Source: JANNHK01 sp034408875 (GTDB lineage Bacteria > Actinomycetota > Acidimicrobiia > IMCC26256 > PALSA-610). From it: 25,359 nt of DNA. Location of the stretch: contig JAWXCJ010000137.1 in assembly GCA_034408875.1 (NCBI GenBank), positions 1 through 25,359 on the forward strand, given 5' to 3'. The notes below the pieces were generated by a model that had not been told where the DNA came from, searched no databases, and was given only the letters and a program-made list of their open reading frames with translations. The position numbers and the translations under genes are program-made. Numbering within the stretch: the stretch's first letter is position 1; every line of letters starts with the position of its first letter. Below, in pieces: positions 1 through 6,700 of this stretch.

Positions 1-8
1 GCGGGGCA

Positions 9-428
9 ATGAAGCAACTTCGGGCGGGCATCATGGCGGCGGTCATCGCGATCGGCGGCTTCGCGGTCGCGACGGCCGGCGAGGCGGGGGCAACGACCGA
101 CCCGGCACTCAAAGTGACGGTCACGCCGCAGAACAAGCGGGTAAAGGTCGGTACGCCGGTGCGCGTGACCCTCAAGGTCCGCAACCCGGGCACGACGACG
201 CTGCGGTATGTGTACGACACCGACGGCTGCGACCCGGCGTTGAACCCCAACGCAACCGAGTTCTGCACCGACGAGATCCGGATGCTGACCGTGCCGCCGC
301 GCAAGACGGTGTCGACGACGATCACGATCGACACGAGCGGCGTGTTCCCCGACACCTACCTCGTGCCCATCGGCGACGAGAAGGTCGTCGTTCGGGTAAC
401 GGGTCCCGAATTCTCGATCGACGCGTAG
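9..428 (+). CDS. Small secreted protein, Ig-like beta-sandwich type, function unknown
   Basis: A 139-residue protein with a Sec-type signal peptide: a Lys/Arg start (MKQLR), a hydrophobic stretch at about residues 7-22, and a probable cleavage site after AGA near residue 28. The mature part is rich in beta-branched residues and has alternating patterns such as VTVTPQNKRVKVGTPVRVTL and VRNPG, typical of small Ig-like or BsuPI-type extracellular domains. Two cysteines (in DGCDP and EFCTD), about 13 residues apart, probably form a disulfide in a loop. The ATG is close to the window edge, so upstream signals are not visible. It faces the hydrolase gene convergently with only 11 bp between them. 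I recognise no specific family. Export is well supported, the role is unknown. Confidence 0.75.
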   Translation: MKQLRAGIMAAVIAIGGFAVATAGEAGATTDPALKVTVTPQNKRVKVGTPVRVTLKVRNPGTTTLRYVYDTDGCDPALNPNATEFCTDEIRMLTVPPRKTVSTTITIDTSGVFPDTYLVPIGDEKVVVRVTGPEFSIDA

Positions 429-439
429 GGGCCTCGGCG

Positions 440-1162
440 CTACGCCGCCCGGAGGGTGCGCCGCAACCACCGCATCGCGAGCGCCATCGCTTCGGGCGGC
501 ACGTCGGTGTGACCACCGACCCACACGCCCATCTGCTTCGGGCCGGGAATCGCTTCGAGTACTTCGATGGCGCCCGCGATCGGGAACGACTCGTCGCCGC
601 TCATGTTGCACATCAACACCGGGCGGTCGCCCAGTTTGGCAATGCCCTTGGCGATCAGGTCGTTGACCGCCCGGGCGTTGGCCCGGTCGGGCCGGATGTA
701 GCCGCCGACGACGAACACCGCGGCCGCCACATCGGGGAGATCGCCGACGATCGAGAGTCCGAACATGGTTCCCATCGAGAACCCCGCGTACGCGACCGGT
801 CCCGACGCTTCGGGCACCGCCGCACGCGCGGCCGCGATAACGGCCGTCCACTCCCCCACGAGCTGGGCGTGCACCGCCGGTTGCCCGACACGCGCGAGCA
901 CGTCGGCTTCCCACGCGGCTTCGGACAGTGTGAGATCGCGCCGTTCGCCGTGCGCCGGACAGTCGATGATCGCGACCGTCGCCGGCAGCGCCTCGAACGC
1001 CCGGCACAACATCTGCATGATCGGGTCGTCCTTCGAGAGATGCGCGCCGTGCCCGAGCAGAACGAGCGGCATCTGGGCGGGCCGTTGTTCCGGCACGAAG
1101 AGCAGCGTCGGAACCGGTCCTTGCGGCCCTACGGGATCGAGACGTATCGGGTCGGTCGCCAT
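440..1162 (-). CDS. Alpha/beta-hydrolase (dienelactone hydrolase-like)
   Basis: 240 residues with a complete serine-hydrolase layout: an early LLGHGAH oxyanion-type loop, the nucleophile elbow GFSMG, a probable acid in SGDESFP and the catalytic His in GGHTDVPP near the C-terminus. The open frame extends 43 codons further upstream, but that stretch is Arg/Ser-rich antisense of the preceding gene. The ATG at 1162 (MATDPIRLDP) is therefore chosen, 4 nt after the stop of the upstream gene, implying translational coupling. The natural substrate cannot be told from sequence. The family includes dienelactone hydrolases and acyl-peptidase-like esterases. No signal peptide, so cytoplasmic. Confidence 0.85.
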   Translation of the reverse strand: MATDPIRLDPVGPQGPVPTLLFVPEQRPAQMPLVLLGHGAHLSKDDPIMQMLCRAFEALPATVAIIDCPAHGERRDLTLSEAAWEADVLARVGQPAVHAQLVGEWTAVIAAARAAVPEASGPVAYAGFSMGTMFGLSIVGDLPDVAAAVFVVGGYIRPDRANARAVNDLIAKGIAKLGDRPVLMCNMSGDESFPIAGAIEVLEAIPGPKQMGVWVGGHTDVPPEAMALAMRWLRRTLRAA

Positions 1163-1166
1163 CGCG

Positions 1167-1475
1167 TTACGCCGGCGGCGCCATCGCGGCGAAGAACTTC
1201 GCGATCTGGTTCTTGCGCCGGCCCCAGTCGGCGAAACCCATCTTGAGCGCGCCGTGCACGGTGACGTTGGTCTGGCCCGGGCCGGTGGCAACGACCTGCA
1301 CGGTGTAGTTCTCGCCCCACGAGAACAAGCTCATCGAGTTCGAGAAGCCGAGCTCACCCTGTTCGGGGTGCTCGTACGTCGGCTTCCACGCGACCCGCTG
1401 CGCCGCATTGCGTACGGACTGCACGACCGTCGCCACTTCGGCCGGGAACACTCGAGTCTCGCTGACCGGTGCCAT
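1167..1475 (-). CDS. Conserved small protein, possibly SRPBCC/DUF1499-like fold
   Basis: 102 residues, cytoplasmic, no signal or membrane segment. Order of elements: an N-terminal FPAEVATVVQSVRNAAQRVAW helix-strand, a central SMSLFSWGENYTVQVV strand pair, TNVTVHGALK, then DWGRRKNQIAKFF. The SWGE, strand, then DWGR..N pattern resembles small Bet v1/DUF1499-like proteins, which bind hydrophobic ligands in some families. This assignment is by eye only. It is the first gene of a two-gene minus-strand unit with the alpha/beta-hydrolase, 4 nt downstream. The tRNA-Val gene lies 45 bp upstream on the same strand. Confidence 0.65.
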   Translation of the reverse strand: MAPVSETRVFPAEVATVVQSVRNAAQRVAWKPTYEHPEQGELGFSNSMSLFSWGENYTVQVVATGPGQTNVTVHGALKMGFADWGRRKNQIAKFFAAMAPPA

Positions 1476-1520
1476 GCGGCGACGCTACAACGGAACCGAT
1501 CCCGTCACGAGGTGCTGCGG

Positions 1521-1596
1521 TGGTGGGCGCTAGCAGGCTCGAACTGCTGACCCCCTCCTTGTAAGGGAGGTGCTCTACCAACTGAGCTAAACGCCC
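1521..1596 (-). tRNA. tRNA-Val (anticodon UAC)
   Basis: Read on the minus strand, a complete 76-nt cloverleaf can be folded by eye. The acceptor GGGCGTT pairs with AGCGCCC (one G-U). The D-stem is GCTC/GAGC. The anticodon stem CCTCC/GGAGG encloses loop CTTACAA, anticodon TAC, and the T-arm is AGCAG-TTCGAGC-CTGCT. Discriminator A and CCA are encoded. The anticodon reads GUA/GUG valine codons. It stands alone here. Confidence 0.96.
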
Positions 1597-1649
1597 GAGA
1601 AGCCCGCAAGGGTACCGCCCGCGAGGCCCGGGCCGATAAGAGTACGGCT

Positions 1650-2661
1650 ATGACGGCTGTTGCCCCGACCTCGGTCAAGACCCCGCGCGATCCCTACGTC
1701 GACTACCTGCGCGGCGCGAGCCTGCTCGTCGTCGTGTTGTGGCATTGGATGAGGTGAAGACTCGTGACGTGGGCCGCCGACGGTCCGCACACCTCGAACC
1801 CGATCGGCACGACGCGCGGCCTCTGGGTCGTCACGTGGTTGCTCCAGGTGATGCCGTTTTTCTCGCGTGCCTTGCGGTGGTCGCGGTGCTGCGGGTCGTG
1901 CTCGCGTTCGTGTATCCCGACGTCACGTGGACCAACCGGGCGCTCATGTTGATCCTCAGCCCGCTGTGGTTCCTCGCGGTGTATTTGATGCTCGTGCTCG
2001 TCGCGCCGCTCGCGTTCCGCGCCCACGAACGGATCGGCCCGATCGCGCTGGTGTTGCTGGTTGGCGGCGCCGCGTGGGTCGACCTCGCGCGCTTCTACTA
2101 CGACCGCGACGGCATCGCCTGGTTCAACATGCTGCTCGTCTGGGGCTTCTGCCACCAGCTCGGGTTCTCTGGCCCCAACTCCTCGCCGGCGGTCGACAGC
2201 TCGCGTGGTCGATCGCGCTCGCAGGCGTGTTCGCCCTCAGCGTGCTCACCAACATGGGCCTGTACCCGCGTTCGATGGTCGGTGTCACCGGTGAGCGCTT
2301 CTCGAACATGGGCCCGCCGACGCTGTGCATCGTGGCGCTCATGGCGTTCCAGGCCGGGACCGTGCTGCTCATACGACCGGCCGCGTTGCGCTGGCTCGAA
2401 CGACCCGGACCGGCACGATTCGCGGCATGGGCGAACGCCACCTCGATGACCGTGTTCCTGTGGCACCTCACCGGGTACGCGATCTTCTACACGGCCGTGC
2501 GCGTCGGCGGGTACCACGCACCCGAGCGCACGACGCTCGCGTGGTGGGCCGAACGGCCGCTGTGGCTCCTCGGTCCGCTCGCGTGCACGATCCCGCTCGT
2601 GTTCCTGTTCCGCCGGTTCGAGCGGCTCGGAGGGCGCAACCGCGCGACCGTCGCGCGATGA
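1650..2661 (+). pseudogene. Membrane acyltransferase-3 family pseudogene
   Basis: The remains of a multi-spanning acyltransferase-3 (OafA-like) protein lie in three reading frames. Frame one (1650) gives the start and the family's RX10H motif (R21...H32 in YLRGASLLVVVLWHW) but hits TGA at 1755. The same frame continues with GPHTSNPIGTTRGLWVV to MPFF near 1860. Homology then jumps to a second frame (LACLAVVAVLRVVLAFVYPD...), skipping roughly 50-60 residues usually present. Near 2165-2170 a T appears lost (TTCT-CTGG where TTCTTCTGG is expected), shifting to a third frame (GRQLAWSIALAGVFALSVLT to VAR) that ends at 2661. The family usually has about 400 residues; about 330 remain. The end overlaps the plsY-like start by 4 nt (ATGA), so it was once the first gene of that operon. 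Confidence 0.85.
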
Positions 2662-3281
2662 TGCCGCCCGTGCGAACACGGGCGGCGGGAGTACTCAAGG
2701 CGGCGGCACTCGGCTACCTGCTCGGCACGCTCCCGTCGGCCGACATCGCGGCCCGCCTTGCGTCCGGTGGTCACGTCGACCTGCGGGTGCATGGCTCCGG
2801 CAATCCGGGCGGGGCCAACGCCAAGCAGGTGCTCGGCAGCAAGTGGGGGTATGCGGTCATGGCGGCCGACATCGGCAAGGGCGGCATCGCGAGCATCGCG
2901 GGCGCGGCGCTCGGCGGCGGGCTCGGCGCGCACGTGGCCGGGACCGCGTCGGTTCTGGGCCACTGCTTCCCGGTGTGGAACGGGTTCCGCGGCGGCAAAG
3001 GCGTCGCGTGCAGCGTCGGCCAGGCCGCGATCACGTTCCCCGCGTACTTCCCCGTCGACCTCGGTGTCGCGGCGCTCACCTCGAAAGGCCCGTTCAAGTC
3101 GCGTGCCTTCGCCGCGACGACCGTCGCGTCCACGACGTGGGTCGCCGCCGCGTTCCTGTGGTGGCGGAAGGGCTGGCCCAACCTCTGGGGCCCGAAGCCG
3201 ACGATCGCGCTCCCGGCCGCGGCGGCCGCGAGCAGCGCGGTGATCATGTACAAGTTCGCGAAGGCGCGCACGCCCTCATGA
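2658..3281 (+). CDS. PlsY-like acyl-phosphate:glycerol-3-phosphate acyltransferase (divergent)
   Basis: 207 residues, the normal length for PlsY, an integral membrane enzyme that transfers acyl chains from acyl-phosphate to glycerol-3-phosphate. Hydrophobic segments include LGYLLGTLPSADIAAR and IASIAGAALGGGLGAHVAG. Motif 1 is recognisable but altered (GSGNPGGAN where GSGNPGATN is usual) and motif 2 is clear (GHCFPVWNGFRGGKG). The third motif, usually RY(V/I)S(L/I), is not obvious, so catalysis may differ. Start: two in-frame ATGs at 2658 and 2661. The first overlaps the upstream stop as ATGA. The 3' end overlaps the DegV gene in the same way. Translation therefore looks coupled to a broken upstream gene. 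Confidence 0.85.
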   Translation: MMPPVRTRAAGVLKAAALGYLLGTLPSADIAARLASGGHVDLRVHGSGNPGGANAKQVLGSKWGYAVMAADIGKGGIASIAGAALGGGLGAHVAGTASVLGHCFPVWNGFRGGKGVACSVGQAAITFPAYFPVDLGVAALTSKGPFKSRAFAATTVASTTWVAAAFLWWRKGWPNLWGPKPTIALPAAAAASSAVIMYKFAKARTPS

Positions 3282-4102
3282 TCGGCGTCTGCACCGATTC
3301 GAACGCGCAACTCCCGGCCGAACTCGTCACCCGCTACGACATCGAGGTCGTGCCGCTCACCGTCACCGTCGACGGCCGCGACTATCTCGAAGGTGTCGAC
3401 CTCGACGCCGACGCGTTCTACGACTTCTTCGTCGGCGGCGCGCCCGAGGTGTTGACCGCGGCTCCCAGCCCGGGCCGCATCCTCGCCGCGTACGAGGCCC
3501 TCGCGGCGCGGGGCGCGACCGAGATCGTCTCGATCCATGTCGGGAGCGCCATCTCGGCCACATGCGACGCGGCCCGCATCGCCGCTCGCGACGCGCCGGT
3601 ACCCGTGCACGTCGTCGACTCCGGAGCGGCATCGTTCGTCGTCGGGTGCGCGGTGTGGGAAGCCGCCGACGCGCTGGCGGGCGGGGCCGACGTGTCCGCG
3701 GCGGTGCTGCGGGCGGAAACGGTCGCCGCGAGCTGCGGCAATGTCTTCGTGGTCGGCGCCCTGAACCTGGCGCGTGCGGGCGGCCGCCTCGCGGCCGACG
3801 TGTCCGATGCACCCGGCGTCGCGATCCTGAGCCTGCGCGACGGTGCCATGCGCCAGGTCGGAACGGCAACAACGGTGGAAGAAGCCGTCGCACTGATGGC
3901 AACGGGAGTGTGCGAGAACGCACGGTCGGTGCGGGTGGGCATCGGCGTGTCCGACGCCCGTTCGTCCGCCGTCGGCGACGCGCTCGCCGATGCGTTGCGC
4001 GCCACCGACGAAGTGGCGGAGATCGTGCGGTACCGAGTCGGTCCGAGTGTCGGTGTGCACACCGGCCCCGGAACCGCCGGTGCCGTCTTCTACGAGATGT
4101 AG
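3278..4102 (+). CDS. DegV family (FakB-like) fatty-acid-binding protein
   Basis: 274 residues, matching the 270-290 usual for DegV/FakB. Family landmarks run in order: N-terminal TDSNAQLP, LTVTVDGRDYLEGVDL, TAAPSPGRILAAYEAL, SIHVGSAISATCDAARIAA, VVDSGAASFVVGCAV, and a C-terminal VHTGPGTAGAVF. Known members cradle a fatty acid whose carboxyl is phosphorylated by the FakA kinase. The resulting acyl-phosphate is the substrate of PlsY, whose gene lies immediately upstream with a 4-nt ATGA overlap. No FakA (DAK-domain) gene is visible in the window, so the kinase partner is inferred to be elsewhere. Cytoplasmic. Confidence 0.9.
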   Translation: MIGVCTDSNAQLPAELVTRYDIEVVPLTVTVDGRDYLEGVDLDADAFYDFFVGGAPEVLTAAPSPGRILAAYEALAARGATEIVSIHVGSAISATCDAARIAARDAPVPVHVVDSGAASFVVGCAVWEAADALAGGADVSAAVLRAETVAASCGNVFVVGALNLARAGGRLAADVSDAPGVAILSLRDGAMRQVGTATTVEEAVALMATGVCENARSVRVGIGVSDARSSAVGDALADALRATDEVAEIVRYRVGPSVGVHTGPGTAGAVFYEM

Positions 4103-4152
4103 GAATACCCAGTGGGGACATAGCAACGAGAATCGAGCACAGGGGCGGCGCC

Positions 4153-4196
4153 GGAGCGAGGGCGGAGCGAGGGCGGAGCGCCAGCGGAGCGAGGGC
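4153..4196. repeat. Four tandem 11-bp units in intergenic region
   Basis: Four contiguous 11-bp units lie between the degV-like and whiB genes: GGAGCGAGGGC at 4153 and 4164, a variant GGAGCGCCAGC at 4175, and GGAGCGAGGGC again at 4186. No spacers and no dyad within the unit, so not CRISPR. The rest of the 4103-4289 gap is GC-rich sequence in which I see no gene. Confidence 0.8.
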
Positions 4197-4289
4197 GCCG
4201 GAGCCTGCCGCGTAGGGCGCAGCCTCCAATCGCGCCGAAGGCGCCGAGGAAGCAAGCCCGCAGCAGAAAGCAAGGCGGGATAGTCCGCG

Positions 4290-4332
4290 GCGGGCCGGGG
4301 TTCGCTTGGGGGGCATCGTCACCCCGGCCCGC
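4290..4332 (-). terminator. Perfect 12-bp inverted repeat downstream of the whiB gene
   Basis: GCGGGCCGGGGT (4290-4301) and ACCCCGGCCCGC (4321-4332) are exact inverted copies with a 19-nt loop, starting 11 bp past the whiB stop. No clear U-run follows on the minus strand, so it is either a non-canonical (actinobacterial-style) terminator or a 3'-end stabiliser. Confidence 0.5.
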
Positions 4333-4343
4333 AGTGCGGTTTC

Positions 4344-4682
4344 TCAGGCGCTGAGGATCTGCTGCTCGCCGTCGTCGACAATCGTCTCCGGACGGATCTT
4401 GGGTGGCCGACCACGCTTGCGCTTCTGCGCGACGACCTTGCCGTTCACGAACAGCTGACCGCCCCAGACACCCCACGGCTCGCGCCGCTCGAGTGCCGAC
4501 GTCAGGCAGTGATCCTTCACCGGGCATTCGAGGCAGAACGCCTTGGCCGCCACGATGTCGTCGAGCTGTTCCGAGAAGAACAGCTCCAGGAACGAGCCCG
4601 TTCCGTCGTTGCAGCGCGCCTCGTCCTGCCAGTCGAGGGACTGGTCGGGGAACGTCACGATGGGCTGGCTGATGGCGAACAT
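4344..4682 (-). CDS. whiB7: WhiB7-like iron-sulfur transcriptional regulator
   Basis: 112 residues. Four cysteines (C24, C50, C53, C59; FCLECPVKDHC) form the WhiB [4Fe-4S] site. EPWGVWGG at residues 68-75 is the WhiB turn in the form typical of WhiB7. A basic KRKRGRPPK at about 87-95 is an AT-hook, the DNA-binding element that marks WhiB7 among WhiB proteins. WhiB7 binds the primary sigma factor and activates intrinsic antibiotic-resistance genes and its own gene. The ATG at 4682 is preceded by AAAGG about 10 nt upstream, itself inside a small GACC-CGAAA-GGTC hairpin (4691-4703). A long structured leader with a uORF and terminator precedes it, as known for whiB7. Subfamily assignment rests on motif and context, not an alignment. 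Confidence 0.85.
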   Translation of the reverse strand: MFAISQPIVTFPDQSLDWQDEARCNDGTGSFLELFFSEQLDDIVAAKAFCLECPVKDHCLTSALERREPWGVWGGQLFVNGKVVAQKRKRGRPPKIRPETIVDDGEQQILSA

Positions 4683-4789
4683 TTCAGTTCGACCTTTCGG
4701 GTCTTGCTTTTCGGGCGGGTTTCGCTCGTTGCCGATGGCGTTCCGGGCGGGTGGTGGTGTTCCTTGCGTGGTGGCGACCGGTTTTGGGC

Positions 4790-4826
4790 AAACAAAAAGG
4801 CCGCCGGGGTGTTGCCCCGACGGCCT
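4790..4826 (-). terminator. Intrinsic terminator (attenuator) in the whiB leader
   Basis: On the minus strand, GGCCGTCGGGG (4825-4815) pairs over its full 11 bp, with one U-G, to CCCCGGCGGCC (4809-4799). The loop is 5 nt (CAACA) and TTTTTGTTTG follows directly. An extra A-U pair (4826/4798) extends the stem. It ends about 108 nt before the whiB start codon and 32 nt after the uORF stop, so it would stop leader transcripts before whiB. Confidence 0.85.
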
Positions 4827-4885
4827 CTGGGAGGTCCCTTCTCTTGTAGCCGAGCAGCTACGGGGACTCCTGCGTCCATCGGGGC
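4814..4885 (-). promoter_or_regulatory. Candidate antiterminator pairing
   Basis: GCCCCGATGG (minus strand, 4885-4876, inside the last uORF codons) can pair for 10 bp, with one U-G, to CCGTCGGGGC (4823-4814). That second segment is the 5' arm and first loop base of the terminator. The two structures are mutually exclusive. Pairing was worked out by hand; no folding energies were computed. Confidence 0.6.
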
Positions 4886-5037
4886 GGGCCGTGCTTGTGG
4901 CCCACGGTCGTACCGAGTGCAATTGCATTCGGCGACCAGGCAGCGACGACCGGCTGGCACGACCGGAAGACACGCACACGCGCACGCGTCAGGCCGGCCA
5001 TCCCATTGGCGTCGGCTGCGTAGGCGTACGTGCTCAT
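4858..5037 (-). CDS. Upstream ORF (leader peptide) of whiB7
   Basis: A 59-codon frame begins at ATG 5037 (MSTYAYAADANGMAG...) and stops at TAG 4858, between the candidate promoter and the terminator of the whiB leader. An AAGAGAAAG purine stretch lies about 12 nt upstream of the ATG. The peptide resembles no functional domain. It has a basic RARVRVFRS middle and a PPRWTQESP end whose codons overlap the antiterminator strand. The open frame continues upstream to 5163 without a better start. The stop codon lies in a 5-bp GTAGC/GCTAC hairpin (4847-4862), and a TGCAATTGCA palindrome lies inside. Known whiB7 genes are controlled by translated uORFs, which supports a regulatory rather than structural product. 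Confidence 0.6.
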   Translation of the reverse strand: MSTYAYAADANGMAGLTRARVRVFRSCQPVVAAWSPNAIALGTTVGHKHGPPRWTQESP

Positions 5038-5105
5038 CGAGGTCGCGTGCTTTCTCTTGAGGGATCTTTTGCCGGACAGGTATCGGACCACGGACCCCGG
5101 GGGGC

Positions 5106-5119
5106 AGTCAACCGATTTT
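5106..5119 (-). promoter_or_regulatory. Candidate WhiB7-type autoregulated promoter
   Basis: On the minus strand, an A/T tract (AAAAT, 5119-5115), a 3-nt CGG spacer and a -35 hexamer TTGACT (5111-5106) lie in order. This is the arrangement described for WhiB7-activated promoters, where the AT-hook binds just upstream of the -35. A -10 is not clear: TCCGAT at 5087-5082 gives an 18-nt spacer but a weak match, while GATACC at 5084-5079 gives 21 nt. It lies 69 nt or more before the uORF start. Confidence 0.5.
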
Positions 5120-5137
5120 CTGACCTGCGGTTTTAGG

Positions 5138-5156
5138 GATCGGCAGCACACCGATC
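5138..5156 (-). terminator. Weak hairpin after the molybdoenzyme/phosphatase operon
   Basis: GATCGG (5138-5143) and CCGATC (5151-5156) are 6-bp inverted copies with a 7-nt loop, directly after the stop of the last operon gene. No U-run follows on the minus strand. It may be a weak terminator or part of the adjacent whiB7 control region. Confidence 0.3.
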
Positions 5157-5159
5157 GGG

Positions 5160-5957
5160 TCAAGGTTCCCCACGATTATGCGTGACGGCCAGGAGCGCGG
5201 CGTGGATATCGGGGGCGCCGGCCACGATGTTCCCCGAGGGCAGCCACGCATCGGGGTCGCCGGCCCAGTCGGTGACCACGCCCCCGGCTTCCCGGACGAT
5301 CAGGGCTCCGGCGGCGACGTCCCAGGGGCCGAGGCGCAGCTCGAAGTACCCGTCGAACACGCCCTCGGCCGCCCAGCACAGGTCCAGGCTGGCCGCACCC
5401 ACCCGGCGCACGTCTTCGAACACGCCCAGCGCGGGCAGGAACGACTCGAGGTACTCGGGCAGCAGCTGCTTGTTGCGGAAGGGGAAACCGGTGGCGACGA
5501 TCGCCTCACTCGGCCGGCGGGTGCTGACCCGGATCGGGGTGCCGTCGCGGTGCGCGCCGCCGCCCCGCGTTGCCGTGTAGGTGCGGCCTACCGAATCCCC
5601 ATTGGCGAGGAACGGCGCGTGCACGACGCCCACGACGGGTTGGCCGTGGTCGACGAGGCCGATCGACACGCCGACCGCGTCGAACCCGTGCACGAAGTTC
5701 GCGGTGCCGTCGAGGGGGTCGACGAGCCACTCGATGTCGGCGCGCGCGCCGCCCTCTTCTTCGCCGTGTACCGGCAGGCCGCTCTCGCGTTCGAGCATCG
5801 TGCGCACAGCCAGCTCGCTCGCGAGGTCGGCTTCGCTCACCCAGTCGCCGGGGGCTTTGGCGCGCACGTCGCGCAACGCGCCGAAATGCTGCACGAGAAT
5901 TTCGCCGCCCGCGTGCGCGGCGCGCCGCGCGACGTCGAGCAACCCGTCGAGGTCCAT
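5160..5957 (-). CDS. Inositol monophosphatase family phosphatase
   Basis: 265 residues, the standard length for this Mg2+-dependent sugar/inositol phosphatase family. Metal-site motifs are all present: GDWVSEADLASE near residue 40, GEEEGG, the signature WLVDPLDGTANFVHGF, and the late GPWDVAAGALIVREAGG. Activity could be on myo-inositol-1-phosphate (actinobacterial phosphatidylinositol/mycothiol supply), histidinol-phosphate or a nucleotide such as PAP. Sequence alone does not decide. The ATG at 5957 overlaps the stop of the upstream paralogue by 1 nt (TGATG). It is the last gene of the operon that begins with mobA. Confidence 0.92.
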   Translation of the reverse strand: MDLDGLLDVARRAAHAGGEILVQHFGALRDVRAKAPGDWVSEADLASELAVRTMLERESGLPVHGEEEGGARADIEWLVDPLDGTANFVHGFDAVGVSIGLVDHGQPVVGVVHAPFLANGDSVGRTYTATRGGGAHRDGTPIRVSTRRPSEAIVATGFPFRNKQLLPEYLESFLPALGVFEDVRRVGAASLDLCWAAEGVFDGYFELRLGPWDVAAGALIVREAGGVVTDWAGDPDAWLPSGNIVAGAPDIHAALLAVTHNRGEP

Positions 5958-6700
5958 CACGCGCGCGCCGCGCCAAGCAGCGCGTCCGCAAGTTCCGACG
6001 TACCGGCGGCGATGATCTGGCGCCGGGCCGTGACCGCGCTGGTGACGAGTTCTTCGCCGGTGACCGAACGCACCACGGCGCCCGCCTCGCGACATGCGAG
6101 CAGCCCGCCGAGGTAGTCCCACGGCGCGTGGAACGCAGCCGAGTCGACGTAGCCGTCGAGCCCGCCCGCGGCGACATCGCACAGTGAGAGCGCGGCGCAC
6201 CCGAGCGCGCGGAACTGTTTCCACGGCAACGTCCGCGCCGGCGTTCCGGTCAGGAGCACAACCGCGTCCTCGACCATCGTGACCTTCGACGCCCGCAGCT
6301 CGGCGCCCTCTCGGAACGCGCCTTCGTTGCGGATCGCCCACGTGCGCACACCGGTCGCCTGGTTGACGACCAACGCCGCGAGCGCGCCCGCATCGTCGAG
6401 CGCGCAGATCGAGGTGGCCCAGTACGAGATGCCGCGGGCACAGTTGGTGGAGCCGTCGACCGGGTCGACGACAACAGTGACGCTCCCCGACCGGTCGTGC
6501 AGGCCCGACTCTTCACTCACGATGCGTACGGGGGCTTTCTCGAGCACCGCGCACACGGCGGTATCGGCCACGACATCGAGTGCGTACTGCCCGGACCGGC
6601 CCGTGCGGTCGCGCCGCCGTTCGAGCGGAATCGCCGCGACCGCGTCGCGCACCGCGACCGCGGCTTCGTTGAAGAGGTCGAAGAGGCTCTCAGTGTTCAT
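5957..6700 (-). CDS. Inositol monophosphatase family phosphatase, second paralogue
   Basis: 247 residues. Signature motifs: SEESG at about residue 70, VVVDPVDGSTNCARGI, and the C-terminal APWDYLGGLLACREAGAVV carrying the last metal Asp. The N-terminal motif is less typical (ALDVVADTAV). The two paralogues differ strongly in sequence, so they probably act on different phosphates. The ATG at 6700 follows GGAG at a 4-nt gap; an alternative GTG/ATG ten codons upstream would add MRWSAWGWSR, which looks non-coding. It overlaps the end of a possible 29-codon ORF by 11 nt and lies 75 nt downstream of the molybdoenzyme stop, within the same transcription unit. Confidence 0.9.
   Translation of the reverse strand: MNTESLFDLFNEAAVAVRDAVAAIPLERRRDRTGRSGQYALDVVADTAVCAVLEKAPVRIVSEESGLHDRSGSVTVVVDPVDGSTNCARGISYWATSICALDDAGALAALVVNQATGVRTWAIRNEGAFREGAELRASKVTMVEDAVVLLTGTPARTLPWKQFRALGCAALSLCDVAAGGLDGYVDSAAFHAPWDYLGGLLACREAGAVVRSVTGEELVTSAVTARRQIIAAGTSELADALLGAARA

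Noticed and set aside
1163..1291. Longer N-terminus for the alpha/beta-hydrolase
   Set aside because: The added 43 residues are Arg/Ser-rich and overlap the upstream gene in another frame. The internal ATG is right after the upstream stop.
1650..2661. Programmed frameshifting to make a full acyltransferase
   Set aside because: There is also an in-frame stop and a missing block of about 50-60 residues, and no slippery heptamer is seen. Decay is simpler.
4153..4196. CRISPR-like array
   Set aside because: Units are contiguous without spacers, only 11 bp, and no cas gene is present.
2771..4273. 500-codon minus-strand open frame
   Set aside because: Antisense of plsY-like and DegV genes, low-complexity Arg/His/Gly content. 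High GC makes such long shadow frames common.
4790..4826. Terminator belonging only to the upstream phosphatase operon
   Set aside because: It lies more than 330 nt past that operon's last stop, beyond a promoter-like site and a uORF, and has an antiterminator partner. Possible dual use cannot be excluded.
4918..4927. TGCAATTGCA palindrome as a repressor operator
   Set aside because: It lies within the uORF, downstream of the promoter candidate, and no second copy was seen. Ten-base palindromes can occur by chance.
5178..6116. 312-codon plus-strand frame opposite the phosphatase genes
   Set aside because: Antisense shadow with no recognisable domain; the minus-strand genes have complete catalytic motifs.
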